From Candidatus Woesearchaeota archaeon (GTDB lineage: Archaea; Nanobdellota; Nanobdellia; Pacearchaeales; GW2011-AR1): DNA of 21,997 bases. Under the pieces are notes generated by a model. That model saw only the letters and a list, made by a program, of their open reading frames with translations. It made no database searches and was not told the DNA's origin. This document shows, piece after piece, positions 6,285-14,469 of the stretch. Where the stretch lies: positions 1 through 21,997 of the forward strand of contig JAAZNJ010000024.1 in the NCBI GenBank assembly GCA_012798335.1, read 5' to 3'. Made by a program: the position numbers and the translations under genes. Every line of letters begins with the position of its first letter. The first letter of the stretch is position 1.

Positions 6285-8669
6285 ATGGAAGAACAAAATC
6301 CTTACAAAGAAATAGAAGAAGAATGTAAAAATCTATGGGAAAAAGAAAAGATCTATAAATTTAATGTAAAAACTAAGAAAAAGATTTATTCTGTTGATAC
6401 TCCCCCTCCAACAGTTTCAGGAAAAATGCATATAGGTCATGCTTGTTCTTATAGTCAACAAGATTTTATGATAAGATTTAAGAGAATGAGAGGATATGAG
6501 GTATTTTACCCCTTTGGAACAGATGATAATGGTTTGCCAACAGAAAGACTTGTAGAAAAAACAAATAATATCCAGTCTAAAAACTTCTCAAGAGCAGAGT
6601 TTATAAAGATTTGTATGGATTTTTTAAAAAAAGAACTTCCAAATTTTGTTCAAGATTGGAAAAACATAGGAATAAGTTGTGATTGGGATATGACTTATTC
6701 TACAATTGATGAAAATTCAAGGAGAATTTCTCAATGGTCTTTTTTAGATTTATACAAAAAAGGGAGAATTTATAGAAAAGATGCTCCTGCAATGTGGTGT
6801 CCTGAATGTAGAACAGGTGTTGCACAGGTAGAAGTCCAAGATAAAGAGATTGATTCTTATTTCAATGATATTTTATTTGAATGTGAAAACGAAAAAATAA
6901 AAATTGCAACAACAAGACCAGAACTCTTAGCTGCATGTGTTGCTGTCTTTTATCACCCTGAAGATGAAAGATATAAAAAATTTAAAGGAAAAAAAGCAAA
7001 AGTCCCTTTATTTAATTTTGAAGTCCCTATACTAGAAGATAAAAGAGTTGATAGAAAAAAAGGAACAGGTATAGTTATGTGTTGTACATTTGGAGACCAA
7101 ACCGATATGGAATGGCAAAAGGCATATAATTTGCCAATAAAAACTGCAATAGACGCTGAAGGAAAAATGACTGAAATTGCTAGGAAATATCAAAACCTCT
7201 CATTAAAAGATGCAAGAAAATCTATAATTGAAGATTTGAAAAAAAACAACCTTTTAGTTTCTCAAACACCTATAAAACATTTTGTAAATGTACATGAAAG
7301 ATGTGGAACACCCATAGAATTTGTAAAAAGTAAACAGTGGTTTGTAAAATATTTAGATTTAAAAGAGAATTTGTTAAAATGGGGAAAAGAATTAAATTGG
7401 TATCCTGAATTTATGAGGCATAGATATGAAAATTGGGTTAATGGTTTACAATGGGATTGGCTTATCTCTAATCAAAGATATTTTGGAGTACCATTTCCCG
7501 TTTGGTATTGTAAGGAATGTGGAAATCCAATTTTTGCAGATGAAAAGCAATTGCCAGTAGACCCATTAAAAGATAAACCCTTAATAAAATCTTGTCCAAA
7601 ATGTAATTGTAAAGAATTTATTCCTGAAACAGATGTTCTAAACACTTGGTTTACCTCTTCAATGTCTCCTTTATTAGCAACAGTCTCAATAAAAGATGAA
7701 GAAGTCAAAAAAAGATTATTTCCAATGTCATTAAGGCCTCAAGCTCATGAGATAATTTCTTTTTGGCTTTTTAATACATTATTAAAATCAAGATTACACT
7801 TTGAAAAAAACCCTTGGGAAGATGTAGCAATTTCTGGATTTGTAACCTTAAAAGGGGAAAAAATGGCAAAAAGTAAAGGGAATATAGTTTCTCCTCAAGA
7901 AGTAATGGCTAAATATGGTGCAGATGCAATTAGATATTGGGCAGCCTCATCAAAATTAGGAGAAGATTTTGATTACCAAGAAAAAGATATTATTACAGGG
8001 AAAAAATTTGTTAATAAAATATTAAATGCTTCAAAATTCACATTTATGAATTTAAAAGATTATAAAAATCAAAAACCAAAAGAAATTAAAGAATTAGACA
8101 AGTTAATTTTAGAAAAGTTAGACAAGATTATTATATCTTCAACAGAAAATTTTGAAAAATATGAATATTCAAGAGTAAAAAATGAAATAGACAACTTTTT
8201 TTGGAGAGACTTCTGTGATAATTATTTAGAGATAGTTAAAAAAAGAATCTATCAAAATAGAGGAGATGAAAAAATTTCAGCGCAATATACTCTTTATCAA
8301 CTTTTATTTAATATAATAAAATTATTTGCTCCTTTCACTCCTTTTGTAACTGAAAAAATTTATCAAGATTATTTTAGAGAAAATGAAAAAGAAAAAAGTA
8401 TACACCTATCTAAATGGCCAGAAAAAATAACAGAAATAAAAAATGAAAAAGAAAGAGATAAAGATGTTAACAAATGGGAATCATTTTTAGAATTAATTAA
8501 AATGATAAGACAGGAAAAATCCAATTCTAAAAAACCAATGAATTCTGAAATAAAACTCTCTATACCAGAAGAGCAATATAATCTTTTTAAAGATATGCTC
8601 GATGATTTGAAAGATGTATCAAATGCTGTAGAAATAAAAAAAGGTATCTTTAAAGTAGAGTTTATATAG
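6285..8669 (+). CDS. valS: Valyl-tRNA synthetase (archaeal type)
   Basis: This 794-aa class I synthetase has the HIGH motif as HIGH at 49-52, within TPPPTVSGKMHIGHA. The GTDDNGLPTERLVEK segment is typical of archaeal ValRS. It also has the inserted editing domain (about 190-350, with IATTRPELLAA), zinc-binding pairs (WCPEC near 172, then CKEC and CPKC near 415-450), and KMAKSKG as the KMSKS loop. The anticodon-binding helical domain follows. It lacks the long C-terminal coiled coil of bacterial ValRS, as archaeal forms do. It attaches valine to tRNA-Val and edits threonine. It is leaderless from the shared TATA box and heads a plus-strand gene run. Confidence 0.95.
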   Translation: MEEQNPYKEIEEECKNLWEKEKIYKFNVKTKKKIYSVDTPPPTVSGKMHIGHACSYSQQDFMIRFKRMRGYEVFYPFGTDDNGLPTERLVEKTNNIQSKNFSRAEFIKICMDFLKKELPNFVQDWKNIGISCDWDMTYSTIDENSRRISQWSFLDLYKKGRIYRKDAPAMWCPECRTGVAQVEVQDKEIDSYFNDILFECENEKIKIATTRPELLAACVAVFYHPEDERYKKFKGKKAKVPLFNFEVPILEDKRVDRKKGTGIVMCCTFGDQTDMEWQKAYNLPIKTAIDAEGKMTEIARKYQNLSLKDARKSIIEDLKKNNLLVSQTPIKHFVNVHERCGTPIEFVKSKQWFVKYLDLKENLLKWGKELNWYPEFMRHRYENWVNGLQWDWLISNQRYFGVPFPVWYCKECGNPIFADEKQLPVDPLKDKPLIKSCPKCNCKEFIPETDVLNTWFTSSMSPLLATVSIKDEEVKKRLFPMSLRPQAHEIISFWLFNTLLKSRLHFEKNPWEDVAISGFVTLKGEKMAKSKGNIVSPQEVMAKYGADAIRYWAASSKLGEDFDYQEKDIITGKKFVNKILNASKFTFMNLKDYKNQKPKEIKELDKLILEKLDKIIISSTENFEKYEYSRVKNEIDNFFWRDFCDNYLEIVKKRIYQNRGDEKISAQYTLYQLLFNIIKLFAPFTPFVTEKIYQDYFRENEKEKSIHLSKWPEKITEIKNEKERDKDVNKWESFLELIKMIRQEKSNSKKPMNSEIKLSIPEEQYNLFKDMLDDLKDVSNAVEIKKGIFKVEFI

Positions 8670-8689
8670 GATTATTTAATTAAACAAAT

Positions 8690-9781
8690 ATGGCAATGAT
8701 TACAAGGGAACAATTAGAAGAACTTTTAATAGAACTAGAATCTCATAAAGGGAGGCATACCGAATTTATAACAGTTTATGTTCCAGCAGATTATGATGTA
8801 AATGCTGTACAAAGGCAATTAGAAGGAGAAAAATCTACTGCAAAGAATATTAAATCAACTACCACAAGGAACAATGTTATAGATGCTTTAGAAAAAATAA
8901 TAAGATATTTAAAATCATTAAAAAAAACACCTGAAAATGGTTTAGCTGTTTTTGCAGGGAATATTTCTAAAGTTGAAGGACAATCTGATTTAAGATTATG
9001 GGATGTTGAACCAATACAACCTTTAAAGATAAGGATGTATCGTTGTGATAAAGAATTTGTTTTAGATCCTTTAAGAGAAATGCTAGAAGTTTCAGAGGTT
9101 TTCGGTTTGCTTGTTATGGATAGAAAAGAAGCAACAATAGGTTTATTAGAAGGTAAGAGAATTGAGGTCTTGCAGAAAATGACTTCAGGTGTTCCTAGTA
9201 AGATAAGAGCAGGAGGACAAAGTTCTCAAAGATTTCACAGGATTACAGAAGGTTTAACAAAAGAATTTTATAAAAGAATTGCAGAAGAAATGAAAAAAAT
9301 ATTTTTTGAAATGAAAAAATTAAAGGGGATTATTGTGGGAGGGCCAATACCCACAAAGGATGAATTTTTAGATGGAAATTATCTAATTTCAACTCTCCAA
9401 GATAAGGTAATAGGTAGAATAGACATAGGCGGGAGTGATGAATCTGGATTAAAGGAGTTAGTAGAAAGGTCTAAAGATTTGCTTGCAAATCAAGAAATTG
9501 TTTATGAAAAAAATCTTTTAACAAGATTCTTTGAAAATTTAGGGCAAAGGCCAGAACTAACAGCTTATAAATTTGATATTGTAAAAAAAGCATTAGAATA
9601 TGGAGCAGTTGAAACTCTTATTATCTCAAAAAATTTTGACAAAGAAAAAGCAGGGGAATTAATTGAATTAGCAAAATTAATTGATTCAAAGATAGAGATA
9701 GTCTCTTCTGAAACAGAAGAAGGAGAACAATTTTTAAATCTCTCTGGAATTGGAGCAATCTTAAGGTTTAAAATAGGATAA
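8690..9781 (+). CDS. prf1: Peptide chain release factor aRF1
   Basis: This 363-aa protein terminates translation at all three stop codons. Domain 1 carries the codon-reading motifs NIKS (53-56) and YxCxxxF (Tyr117, Cys119, Phe123). Domain 2 carries GGQ (175-177, context RAGGQSSQRF), which triggers peptide release. Domain 3 ends with the family's SSETEEGEQF...GIGAILRF. It is shorter than the usual 410-420 residues. The shortening lies in domain 3 between LIISKNF and GELIELA, where other members have the zinc-binding minidomain; no Cys pair is present there. It starts 20 bases after valS and ends one base before scpB. Confidence 0.96.
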   Translation: MAMITREQLEELLIELESHKGRHTEFITVYVPADYDVNAVQRQLEGEKSTAKNIKSTTTRNNVIDALEKIIRYLKSLKKTPENGLAVFAGNISKVEGQSDLRLWDVEPIQPLKIRMYRCDKEFVLDPLREMLEVSEVFGLLVMDRKEATIGLLEGKRIEVLQKMTSGVPSKIRAGGQSSQRFHRITEGLTKEFYKRIAEEMKKIFFEMKKLKGIIVGGPIPTKDEFLDGNYLISTLQDKVIGRIDIGGSDESGLKELVERSKDLLANQEIVYEKNLLTRFFENLGQRPELTAYKFDIVKKALEYGAVETLIISKNFDKEKAGELIELAKLIDSKIEIVSSETEEGEQFLNLSGIGAILRFKIG

Positions 9782-9782
9782 A

Positions 9783-10334
9783 ATGCAAACAAGTAAAACA
9801 ATAAAAGAGATTGATGAAGCAAAAGAAATTGAAGATTTAAAAAAAATAGAAGCAGTTTTATTTGTAAGTGCTAGATTCTTAAAAATCCAAGAATTAATTT
9901 CTTTAACAGATTTAAATCCTATTATAATAGAAGAATTGTTAGAAAAACTTCAAGAAAAATATAATAAAGAAGATTCTTCAATAGAAATAATAAAAAAGAA
10001 TAATATGTGGAAGATGGACGTAAAACCAGAATATTACTATATTATTAATAAATTAGCAGGGGGAAAATCAGAATTCTCAAAAGCAGAGCAAGAAACTTTA
10101 GGAATTATCGCATATAAACAGCCAATAAAACAATCTGTAATAATAAAAATAAGAGGGAACAAAGCTTATGACCACATTAAAAGATTTTTAGAATTAGGCT
10201 TAATAAAAAAGAAAAAACTCGGACATACTCATGAGCTTTCGTTAAGCGAAGATTTTTATGATTATTTTAGTGTTAATGAAAATTTTAATGAAGAAAATAA
10301 AATAAATCTTAAACAGAGAACAGAAAAAGAATAA
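9783..10334 (+). CDS. scpB: Segregation and condensation protein B
   Basis: This 183-aa protein contains two winged-helix domains. The first starts at about residue 20 (KKIEAVLFVSARFLKIQELISLT). The second has the ScpB signature FSKAEQETLGIIAYKQPIKQ near 98-117, then IRGNKAYDHIKRFLELGLIKKKK. ScpB dimers bind the kleisin ScpA and, with SMC, form the condensin-like complex. ScpA and SMC are not in the window. One base separates it from the aRF1 stop. The C-terminal tail after DYFSV is Asn/Glu/Lys-rich and probably flexible. Confidence 0.92.
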   Translation: MQTSKTIKEIDEAKEIEDLKKIEAVLFVSARFLKIQELISLTDLNPIIIEELLEKLQEKYNKEDSSIEIIKKNNMWKMDVKPEYYYIINKLAGGKSEFSKAEQETLGIIAYKQPIKQSVIIKIRGNKAYDHIKRFLELGLIKKKKLGHTHELSLSEDFYDYFSVNENFNEENKINLKQRTEKE

Positions 10335-10337
10335 AAA

Positions 10338-11582
10338 ATGGAATTATTGCCGGTTATTTATTTAAGTTATATGTTTGTTTCGATGTATTTTTTATTTTTA
10401 TTTTTATTTTTATATTTTTTAAATAAAAAAAGATTATTTGATTACCCAAAATTAAAAAAGAAATATAAAGTTTCATTTATTATCCCTGCGTATAATGAAG
10501 AAAGAACAATAAAAGAAACATTAGAACACATTTTTAGTATAGATTATGATAATATTTCTCAAGTTATTGTAGTAAATGATAATTCAACTGATAAAACAAA
10601 AGAAATTGTAGAATCCCTAAAAAAAGATCATAAAAATTTAATCTTAATTAATAATAAGAAAAATTTAGGGAATGCAGCAAAAACAAAAAATGTTGGTCTA
10701 AAATATGCTAATGGGGAAATAATTGCTTTTGTTGATGCAGATAGTTATCCAGCAAAAGATAGTTTAAAAAAAATGTTAGGTTTTTTTGAAGATAAAAAAG
10801 TTGGAGCGGTAACTTGCCCAATCTTAGTAAAAAATCAGTCTAATATCATTGAAAAGATGCAAGAATTAGAGTACAAAACAATTGCAACAACAAGGAAATT
10901 ATTAGGGTATTTAGATTCTATATACGTAACTCCAGGCCCATTAGCTCTTTATAGAAAAAAAGCTTTAGAAAAAATAAATGGTTTTGATGAAGAAAATTTA
11001 ACTGAAGATATTGAGATAACATGGGGTTTAGCAAAAAATAATTGGAAAAGAGAGATGTCTCTTTCAACTCAAGTAACAACTACTGCTCCAGACAATCTAA
11101 AAGATTGGTATAAACAGAGGTTAAGATGGACTTTAGGGGGATTACAATGCATTGTCAAATATAAAAAGGAATTTTTAAAAAAGGGAATTTTAGGAATGTT
11201 TATATTACCTTTTTTTATTTTACAATTCTTTTTAGGAGTTATTGGTATTGGAGTATTCTTATACCTTTTAACAACAAGAGTCGTATCTAATTACATATTT
11301 GCGAAATATGCGATACCTGCAAATGTGCCTTTATTAACACTAAATGATTTTTTTATTACACCTAGTTTTTTAGATTATTTGGGAATTATTCTTTTTGTTT
11401 CAGGGTTTATATTTACATTACTAGTAATTGCAATTATAGAAAAAATTGAATTAAAAGAAGTTTTAAAAAAACAAAGATTAAGAGTAATTCTTAGCTATTC
11501 TTTAATCTATTTATCTTTATACCCTCTAATAACAATAATTGCAATATACAAATATTTTAAAAGAGAAAAAAGATGGAGATAA
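10338..11582 (+). CDS. Membrane family 2 glycosyltransferase
   Basis: This 414-aa GT-A enzyme has an N-terminal membrane helix (about 5-28). The catalytic domain contains FIIPAYNEE (48-55), a nucleotide-binding VVNDNSTD (78-85), the metal-binding DAD (133-135), TED (222-224) and QRLRW (260-264). The last two belong to processive or cellulose-synthase-like GT2 enzymes. Three or so C-terminal membrane segments follow (about 283-310, 340-370 and 385-405). It probably transfers a sugar from a nucleotide donor to a lipid or growing surface glycan at the cytoplasmic face; the substrate cannot be read from sequence. It begins 3 bases after scpB and ends 1 base before the next gene. Confidence 0.9.
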   Translation: MELLPVIYLSYMFVSMYFLFLFLFLYFLNKKRLFDYPKLKKKYKVSFIIPAYNEERTIKETLEHIFSIDYDNISQVIVVNDNSTDKTKEIVESLKKDHKNLILINNKKNLGNAAKTKNVGLKYANGEIIAFVDADSYPAKDSLKKMLGFFEDKKVGAVTCPILVKNQSNIIEKMQELEYKTIATTRKLLGYLDSIYVTPGPLALYRKKALEKINGFDEENLTEDIEITWGLAKNNWKREMSLSTQVTTTAPDNLKDWYKQRLRWTLGGLQCIVKYKKEFLKKGILGMFILPFFILQFFLGVIGIGVFLYLLTTRVVSNYIFAKYAIPANVPLLTLNDFFITPSFLDYLGIILFVSGFIFTLLVIAIIEKIELKEVLKKQRLRVILSYSLIYLSLYPLITIIAIYKYFKREKRWR

Positions 11583-11583
11583 T

Positions 11584-12240
11584 ATGATAAAAAATCAAAA
11601 AATAATCTTTTTATACGCATTGATATTAACCGTGATTGTTTTTAATCTTGGAATTTTTATGGGTTATATGTTAGAAACTTCTAGAATAAATAAGATAAAT
11701 ACAATTTATTTAAATGATGAGTTAAGTCTTTTAGACCAAATTATTCAAAAAAGTTCTATAGATAGAATAAATGCAAGTTGCGAAGGTTTAATAAAAGAAA
11801 ATATAAAATTTGCAGATAGAATTTATGAAGAAGGTTTAACAATTGAAAGATATGAAAATGCAAATAGGATTAATAATGAAATAATCTTCCAACACAAAAG
11901 AATTGATTTATTAAGAACCTTTTTTTTTATGAATAGTTTAGAAATAAAAGATAAATGTAACTCAAACTATAATATAATTGTTTATTTCTATCAATACAAT
12001 AATCCTGATATTCAAAAAAGTTCAAAACAGAGATTTTTTTCTGACGTTCTTATGAATCTAAAACAAAAATATGGGTCGAATATAATGTTAATACCCTTGT
12101 CTGGTGATAATGATATACCCTCTATAAATTTGATAATGGATAATTATAATATAACTTATTTACCTTCTATTTTGATAAATGAAAAAACTGTGTTAACTGA
12201 TATAAAATCTATAGATGAAATTGAAAAATACTTAAATTAA
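11584..12240 (+). CDS. Membrane-anchored thioredoxin-fold protein lacking an active CxxC
   Basis: The start is placed at 11584 (218 aa). It lies one base after the glycosyltransferase stop and is preceded by GGAGAT; the earlier in-frame ATG at 11539 would overlap that gene by 44 bases. A single N-terminal membrane helix (about residues 5-27) is followed by an extracytoplasmic helical region (about 35-110). The C-terminal part resembles a thioredoxin fold: IIVYFYQYNNPD as the first strand, and YNITYLPSILINEK supplying a cis-proline. No CxxC follows the first strand. The only cysteines are in NASCEG and KDKCNS, so a redox role is doubtful; these two could form a structural disulfide. Its proximity to a glycosyltransferase suggests an envelope role. 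Confidence 0.65.
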   Translation: MIKNQKIIFLYALILTVIVFNLGIFMGYMLETSRINKINTIYLNDELSLLDQIIQKSSIDRINASCEGLIKENIKFADRIYEEGLTIERYENANRINNEIIFQHKRIDLLRTFFFMNSLEIKDKCNSNYNIIVYFYQYNNPDIQKSSKQRFFSDVLMNLKQKYGSNIMLIPLSGDNDIPSINLIMDNYNITYLPSILINEKTVLTDIKSIDEIEKYLN

Positions 12241-12293
12241 AAGGTATAATACAAAATAGTAATATTAAAAAAGGGTAAAACAATAAGAAAAGC

Positions 12294-13007
12294 ATGGAAA
12301 AATGTTATAAATGTGGTGTTTCTTCAGAAAGAGCAAAATTGTATGATGTTATAAGTAAAAAGGGGATTGTTAAAATTTGTGAAAGATGTAATTCTTTTGA
12401 AAAACTACCTTTAGTGAAAAAGGTAGATTCTAATAAGGTTTTAGAAGAAGTTAATAAAAGACCTCAAACTTATCAAGAAAAGTTTGATAAAAAATTTTCA
12501 AAAAAAGAACCAACTCTTAGAGATTTAATTGACAAAAGAAGGAATGTAGAGAAACAAGAAAATCCTGAAGATTTAGTAGATAATTTTTATTGGGTTATAA
12601 AAAGAGTAAGAAGATTAAGAAAAATAACTTTAACCCAATTATCAAAAGAGATTAATGAACCAGAAGAAACTTTAAAGATGCTAGAAGAGGGAATAATTCC
12701 AAGTGGAGTTTATAGAATAGTAAATAAAATAGAAGATTATTTTCATATTAATTTAAGAAAAAAGGGTCATGAAAGAGAAGATTTACAGAACAGAAAAAGA
12801 GCCATTTTAGATAATTCTTTAATTAAAGGAGAAGAAGATAAGATAGTAGTAATAAACGAAGATGAAGAAAAAGAGATAGAAGATGAAAAACAAGAAGAAA
12901 AAGAAAGTTTCTTCTCAAAGATTTTTAAAAAATTTAAGAAAGAGAAAGGTAATGAGACAAATATCAATAATGAAGAAGCAGAAGACTTATTAAATGACAA
13001 GAATTAA
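12294..13007 (+). CDS. MBF1-like zinc-ribbon/HTH transcription factor with acidic-basic tail
   Basis: This 237-aa protein has an N-terminal zinc ribbon (Cys4, Cys7, Cys29, Cys32). After a charged linker comes an XRE-type helix-turn-helix (about 100-155: IKRVRRLRKITLTQLSKEINEPEETLKMLEEG), the arrangement of archaeal multiprotein bridging factor 1. MBF1 in archaea is associated with transcription and the ribosome. The remaining 80 residues are unusual. They contain an acidic stretch (about 184-200, Glu/Asp-rich) and then FFSKIFKKFKKEK, which would form a strongly amphipathic basic helix. Genuine MBF1 proteins are near 160 residues. A 53-bp gap with an AT-rich segment separates it from the upstream gene, so it may have its own promoter. 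Confidence 0.78.
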   Translation: MEKCYKCGVSSERAKLYDVISKKGIVKICERCNSFEKLPLVKKVDSNKVLEEVNKRPQTYQEKFDKKFSKKEPTLRDLIDKRRNVEKQENPEDLVDNFYWVIKRVRRLRKITLTQLSKEINEPEETLKMLEEGIIPSGVYRIVNKIEDYFHINLRKKGHEREDLQNRKRAILDNSLIKGEEDKIVVINEDEEKEIEDEKQEEKESFFSKIFKKFKKEKGNETNINNEEAEDLLNDKN

Positions 13008-13021
13008 AACCAAACAAAATC

Positions 13022-13029
13022 TTTATAAA
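13022..13029 (+). promoter_or_regulatory. TATA box of rpoL
   Basis: TTTATAAA is centred 25 nt upstream of the rpoL ATG at 13051, which predicts a leaderless message. Confidence 0.6.
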
Positions 13030-13050
13030 CTCAATTAAAGATTTCTTTTT

Positions 13051-13314
13051 ATGGAAATAAAAATTTTAAGAGAAAACAAGAATGAATTGGAAGTAGAATT
13101 GGATAGCCTTTCTATTGCTGAAATTTTAAGAGTTTATTTAAATAAAAATGATGATGTTAGTATAGCTGCTTGGAAAAAAGAACATCCAACAAAAAAACCA
13201 GTTTTATTTGTAAAAACAAAAAAGGATGATGTAAAAAAAGTTATAGAAAAAGCAGTTTTAGAGATAACAAAAGATTTAGAAAAAGTAGAAGAAGATTTCA
13301 AAAAGATTAATTAA
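13051..13314 (+). CDS. rpoL: DNA-directed RNA polymerase subunit L
   Basis: This 87-aa protein matches the RpoL/Rpb11 family in length and layout. A first beta strand (MEIKILRENKNELEVEL) is followed by a helix (SIAEILRVYLNKNDDV), and then by the conserved segment with HP (AAWKKEHPTKKPVLFVKTKK). A C-terminal helix (KKVIEKAVLEITKDLEK) completes the fold. RpoL dimerises with RpoD to start polymerase assembly. The usual HTL motif in the helix is replaced by SIAEIL. It has its own TATA box and meets the convergent trpS with one base between the stops. Confidence 0.87.
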   Translation: MEIKILRENKNELEVELDSLSIAEILRVYLNKNDDVSIAAWKKEHPTKKPVLFVKTKKDDVKKVIEKAVLEITKDLEKVEEDFKKIN

Positions 13315-13315
13315 A

Positions 13316-14392
13316 TTATTCTTTAAAATCAATCTCATTTTTAATTATAGAATTAGACAAATCTTTTTCTTTTATATTTCTAAGATTTTTTTGGAAATTT
13401 TCAATAAATTCTGTTAATTCATCAATTAACATTTTTTTTAATTCTCCACTTAAAATTTTCCCTTTTTTGTAATCTTCATAAATTTTTTTAGATTTTTCTT
13501 TATCAAAAAAGAATTTAGACAGATATTGGTAAGCAACATCCACATCAGGATTTCCACCTAATTTTCTATGCTCTTCAATTGTTTTTTGACCCCCACTAAA
13601 AGCTTTATTAATTTTTTTGTTTATTGTTTTAATATCATCATTAAAAAATATTCCATTATCTCGAGATTTAGACATTTTTTCTCCATCTAACCCCGGAATA
13701 AAAGATAAATGTAAAATTGATGGCTTTTCATATCCAAAAAGAGGAGCGATATCTCTACAAATTCTTATATGTGCATCTTCATCAGGCCCTATTGGAACAA
13801 GAACATGTTTTATTTTAAATTTAAATTGAGGGAAAAGGATATGGGCAGATTGTACTGAAGGATAAAAATACAAGCCAATATTATCTTCGTTCTTATATCC
13901 ATAAGTAGCTTTGACTTCTGAAAGATTTATTTTCTTAGATAATTTTATAGCAAAATTATATATATTTGTATAAATTTGATCAATTATAAAATATGTTTTT
14001 TTAGGATCAAACCCATAAGCTAATAATTCTTTTGCAAGTTCTAAAGCATTTTTTAATGCTTGTTCTTGATTATTTATCTTATTTGAAACATAACTTTCAT
14101 CGTCAGATATAGGTATAAAAACAGGGAGATTATATTTTTTTTGAAAATAAAGATTCGTATCAAAAACAGCTTTATGCCCTAAATGAAGTGTTCCTGATGC
14201 ATTTAATCCTGAAACAATTGCACATTTTTCTCCTCTTTTTAAAGCATTAAAAAATTTGTCAAAATCTCTATGAGAATAAATAAGATTATTATTAAAAGTA
14301 TAACAATCAGGGATTTCTTTTAGAGTAGAGACTCTTAATGCTCCAAATTCTTTTACTAATTTTTCATTATTTTCTAATAGTTTATTATCCAT
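13316..14392 (-). CDS. trpS: Tryptophanyl-tRNA synthetase (archaeal/eukaryotic type)
   Basis: This 358-aa class I synthetase has GLNASGTLHLGH (HLGH at 70-73), the adenylate-pocket segment VLVPIGPDEDAHIRICRDIA, and KMSKS at 239-243. The tail segment AFSGGQKTIEEHRKLGGNPDVDVAYQYL distinguishes TrpRS from TyrRS in the archaeal/eukaryotic group. It is a homodimer that charges tRNA-Trp. It is somewhat short at the N-terminus compared with longer archaeal forms, though complete in catalytic motifs. A TATA box on the minus strand at 14412-14420 lies about 24 nt upstream of the ATG. It diverges from radB. Confidence 0.93.
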   Translation of the reverse strand: MDNKLLENNEKLVKEFGALRVSTLKEIPDCYTFNNNLIYSHRDFDKFFNALKRGEKCAIVSGLNASGTLHLGHKAVFDTNLYFQKKYNLPVFIPISDDESYVSNKINNQEQALKNALELAKELLAYGFDPKKTYFIIDQIYTNIYNFAIKLSKKINLSEVKATYGYKNEDNIGLYFYPSVQSAHILFPQFKFKIKHVLVPIGPDEDAHIRICRDIAPLFGYEKPSILHLSFIPGLDGEKMSKSRDNGIFFNDDIKTINKKINKAFSGGQKTIEEHRKLGGNPDVDVAYQYLSKFFFDKEKSKKIYEDYKKGKILSGELKKMLIDELTEFIENFQKNLRNIKEKDLSNSIIKNEIDFKE

Positions 14393-14456
14393 AGATTATT
14401 AAAATAATCTTAGTTTATAAGTTTTAATTTTATGATAATCCTTATTAATCATAAAA
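14393..14456. promoter_or_regulatory. Divergent trpS/radB promoter region with two inverted repeats
   Basis: The 77-bp gap between the two ATGs contains a minus-strand TATA box, TTATAAAC (14412-14420), for trpS. One inverted repeat, AGATTATT-AA-AATAATCT (14393-14410), lies directly before the trpS start codon. Another, TTTTATGAT and ATCATAAAA with an 11-base spacer (14428-14456), overlaps the expected TATA position of radB. Operator function is conjecture, since AT-rich DNA yields such repeats by chance. Confidence 0.35.
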
Positions 14457-14469
14457 ATTTCTTTAGATA

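Noticed and set aside
11539..11583. ATG at 11539 as the start of the thioredoxin-fold protein
   Set aside because: It would overlap the glycosyltransferase gene by 44 bases, and the extra 15 residues are a frame-shifted reading of it; the ATG at 11584 has a better context.
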